DNA of 64,000 nt from Rusavskia elegans (Eukaryota; Ascomycota; Lecanoromycetes; Teloschistales; Teloschistaceae): positions 248,001 to 312,000 of the forward strand of contig SAUG01000034.1 of NCBI GenBank assembly GCA_011316305.1, read 5' to 3'. Positions 62,054 to 64,000 of the stretch are shown here, piece after piece; within the stretch, counting starts at the first letter, position 1; each line of letters opens with the position of its first letter. The notes under the pieces were generated by a model, which was not told where the DNA came from, ran no database searches, and worked only from the letters and a program-made list of their open reading frames with translations. The translations under genes were made by a program, and so were the position numbers.

Positions 62054-64000
62054 CGGTCGATATCTAGATACTTTATAAAAATTAGAGTTTCTAACGACGA
62101 TAGAAGGAAAAGTTAATAGAAATTAGTTTAGTATACTATAAGAAAATACGCTTTTATACAGTTCTATATATAGAAGATATACTATTATACGATAGTAAAT
62201 AGTTTAATCAATAAATAGAAATCTATAATAAATACGCTAAATACGGATTTATTGAACTATTCTATAGATTATTTACTAATAGTTCGATAGTAAAAAAGAC
62301 GGCCCGGATAGTATTATAAATAGTCTATCTTCTAGTTATATTTTAGTAGAAACTTCTTCTCTTTTTCTAATTTATAAAAATTTACTATCTATAACGTATT
62401 AGGTTTTATACCGATATAGTACTAAAGCTCGCGTTTTAAAACCGATAAACCGTATACTTATTACTAATAAAATATATTAAAGATTTCGAGATTTAAAACC
62501 GGATCGGTTATAAATTAATTATTATTAAATTTTCGATCTAGTCTTTTAGTAACTAAAAATAGACGGTATCGATTCTGATATATATAGATAAAATCCTATA
62601 CTAATGTCGATAGATTATCCCGAAGTAAAAAATAGTTACCGATATTAAATATCTAGCGATATTTTATTACTTTATATATCTATTATTTTATTATATAACT
62701 AGAATAAAATATAGCGATATAAATAGATCGGTATATATAATATACTACTTCTATTACAAACGTTTTAAATTAGTGTTAATAATACGACGGGAACTATAAT
62801 TTCTAATATAGATTTCGATAAACTATTAGATAAACGGATAGCTGACTTTAAAAGTTAATAGATAAATTCGCTCGCGAATATTTAATATATTAGAGACCTC
62901 TATCTAGAATTTAGCTATTATTATATAAATAGCGATATATATTTTATTCTTTTATAGCTTTTCGGTAGTATTATTTTTATTTTTATTCTAGTTCACTTTT
63001 AGTTTATTGTATTCTAAAACAGATTGGAAGCTTCGGATAATAATCTAGATTACTCCAGCTAATTCGGGTTCTTGATTCTAACTATTTATAAATATTAACC
63101 GGAAAGTCTAGTTAATAGCCTTTATAGTAAATAGATATATTATTAGATTAGATAGTTATACTATATTTACTATACTTTTCTAGATTCTAATTACTTTTAT
63201 ATATTAGTTGAAAAACGGGTAAGAAATAGTAAGATAGAATAGAATAGAAAAATAAAGGGAATAGAAAAAGAGATAGATTAGTAAAAGTAAATAGAATAGT
63301 AAAAGAAAATTATAGAATAGAAAAGTAGGAAGAGCTAATAAATAGAAAAAGTTAATAAATTGAAAAAACTAGTAAAATAAAAGAGCTAATTATAAAATAT
63401 AATCGAAAAATACTATTTAATATATTTGTATTTAATTTCGTCTAGAAAAATATTATAGTTTATAACCGTTCTGAATTCCGTGGCGATATCTATAATATAG
63501 AAGTCTATATAAATATTCGGTAGATTTAATAGCTTTTAGAATTTTAATATTTATTTTTAAGGTCGCCTATAGATTTATCGTTTCCGTATTAATAGTATTT
63601 TAGTTTCTATATTATTTCTAGCGGCTTAAATCTCGGTTAGCCTTTTAATAATAGTAGTAGTAGTATTCTCGCTAAATTTAATAATTACCTATTTAATAAT
63701 CTAATCTAGGTCCGCGAATAATATAGTAAAATAAACTATATTAATTTCTAATATAATAGTAGAACCGATTAGTAAATCGGTATTTTTAATTTATCGAATA
63801 AATATCTAGTAGTATATATCGGCTTTAACTAACTATTAATAAACTTTTTCTAGATCCGTATATTTCTACGAATCGATAATACTATTATATTTTACGATAA
63901 TTTCAAAGGTCTAGATAATTATTTTAATAGAAATAAAACTATTAATACCGGTCTCTAGTTAGATTATAGCTATCTATGAAAATTTAAAGCGGAACTGACT
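62054..64000. repeat. AT-rich DNA to the window end, no recognisable gene
   Basis: RIP-type sequence. The stretch 62,060-62,800 retains many CG words and may be part of a transposon coding region on the plus strand, but no motif could be named. From about 63,215 to 63,420 the plus strand is strongly purine-rich with repeated AATAGAA and AGTAAAA words. The feature is cut by the window edge. Confidence 0.55.

Noticed and set aside
1..64000. CRISPR array, bacterial operon or mitochondrial DNA
   Set aside because: No regularly spaced identical repeats. Spliceosomal introns, LTR elements and RIP indicate fungal nuclear DNA; the AT richness follows the RIP dinucleotide pattern.

Overview
The window looks like DNA from a filamentous ascomycete (Pezizomycotina) with a two-compartment genome. 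Nearly all of it is AT-rich repeat DNA carrying the signature of repeat-induced point mutation (RIP): CpA and TpG are almost absent, TpA is very common and CpG survives. Short spliceosomal introns (about 48-104 nt) and a fungal-type aspartokinase agree with this. I cannot name the species; AT-isochore genomes of this kind are known from several plant-associated Dothideomycetes and Leotiomycetes.

Layout. 1-2105 is RIP-degraded DNA ending in a piece of a repeat called here family C. About 2106-7838 is the only GC-balanced island. It holds an intact four-exon aspartate kinase gene (2418-4180, +) and, convergent to it, a multi-exon secreted GMC oxidoreductase pseudogene (7637-5260, -). The spacer between them carries a possible decayed exon. 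From 7839 to the end there is no intact gene.

The repeats can be resolved. (1) Two copies of one Ty1/Copia element (Copia1, minus strand) lie at 19285-33663 and 53608-62048. Each has 176-bp LTRs and a 5-bp target duplication (GAATA exact; AATTC/AACTC). (2) A second Copia element (Copia2, 26310-32068, minus) has 221-bp LTRs and an exact GCCGG duplication and sits in the gag gene of the first Copia1. (3) A hAT-type MITE family has TAGACTGGC termini and 8-bp duplications. It occurs at 11234, 12372, 13797, 42234, 42358, 43562, 44048, 44388, 50131, 50520 (nested in 50131) and 51317. (4) Family C (about 0.9 kb) has full copies in Copia1 and in a MITE and a fragment beside the island. (5) An 803-bp terminal-inverted-repeat element lies in the second Copia1. 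(6) A tRNA-headed SINE-like repeat has three copies. (7) A hAT transposase remnant lies near 35.7-36.7 kb.

The two island genes need not act together. Aspartokinase commits aspartate to the threonine/methionine branch. Its altered ACT region and its dead neighbour of a family common in secondary-metabolite clusters allow, but do not prove, that the island is the relic of a metabolite cluster. The repeat region reads as successive insertions (Copia1, then Copia2, family C, the TIR element and MITEs), all then inactivated by RIP.
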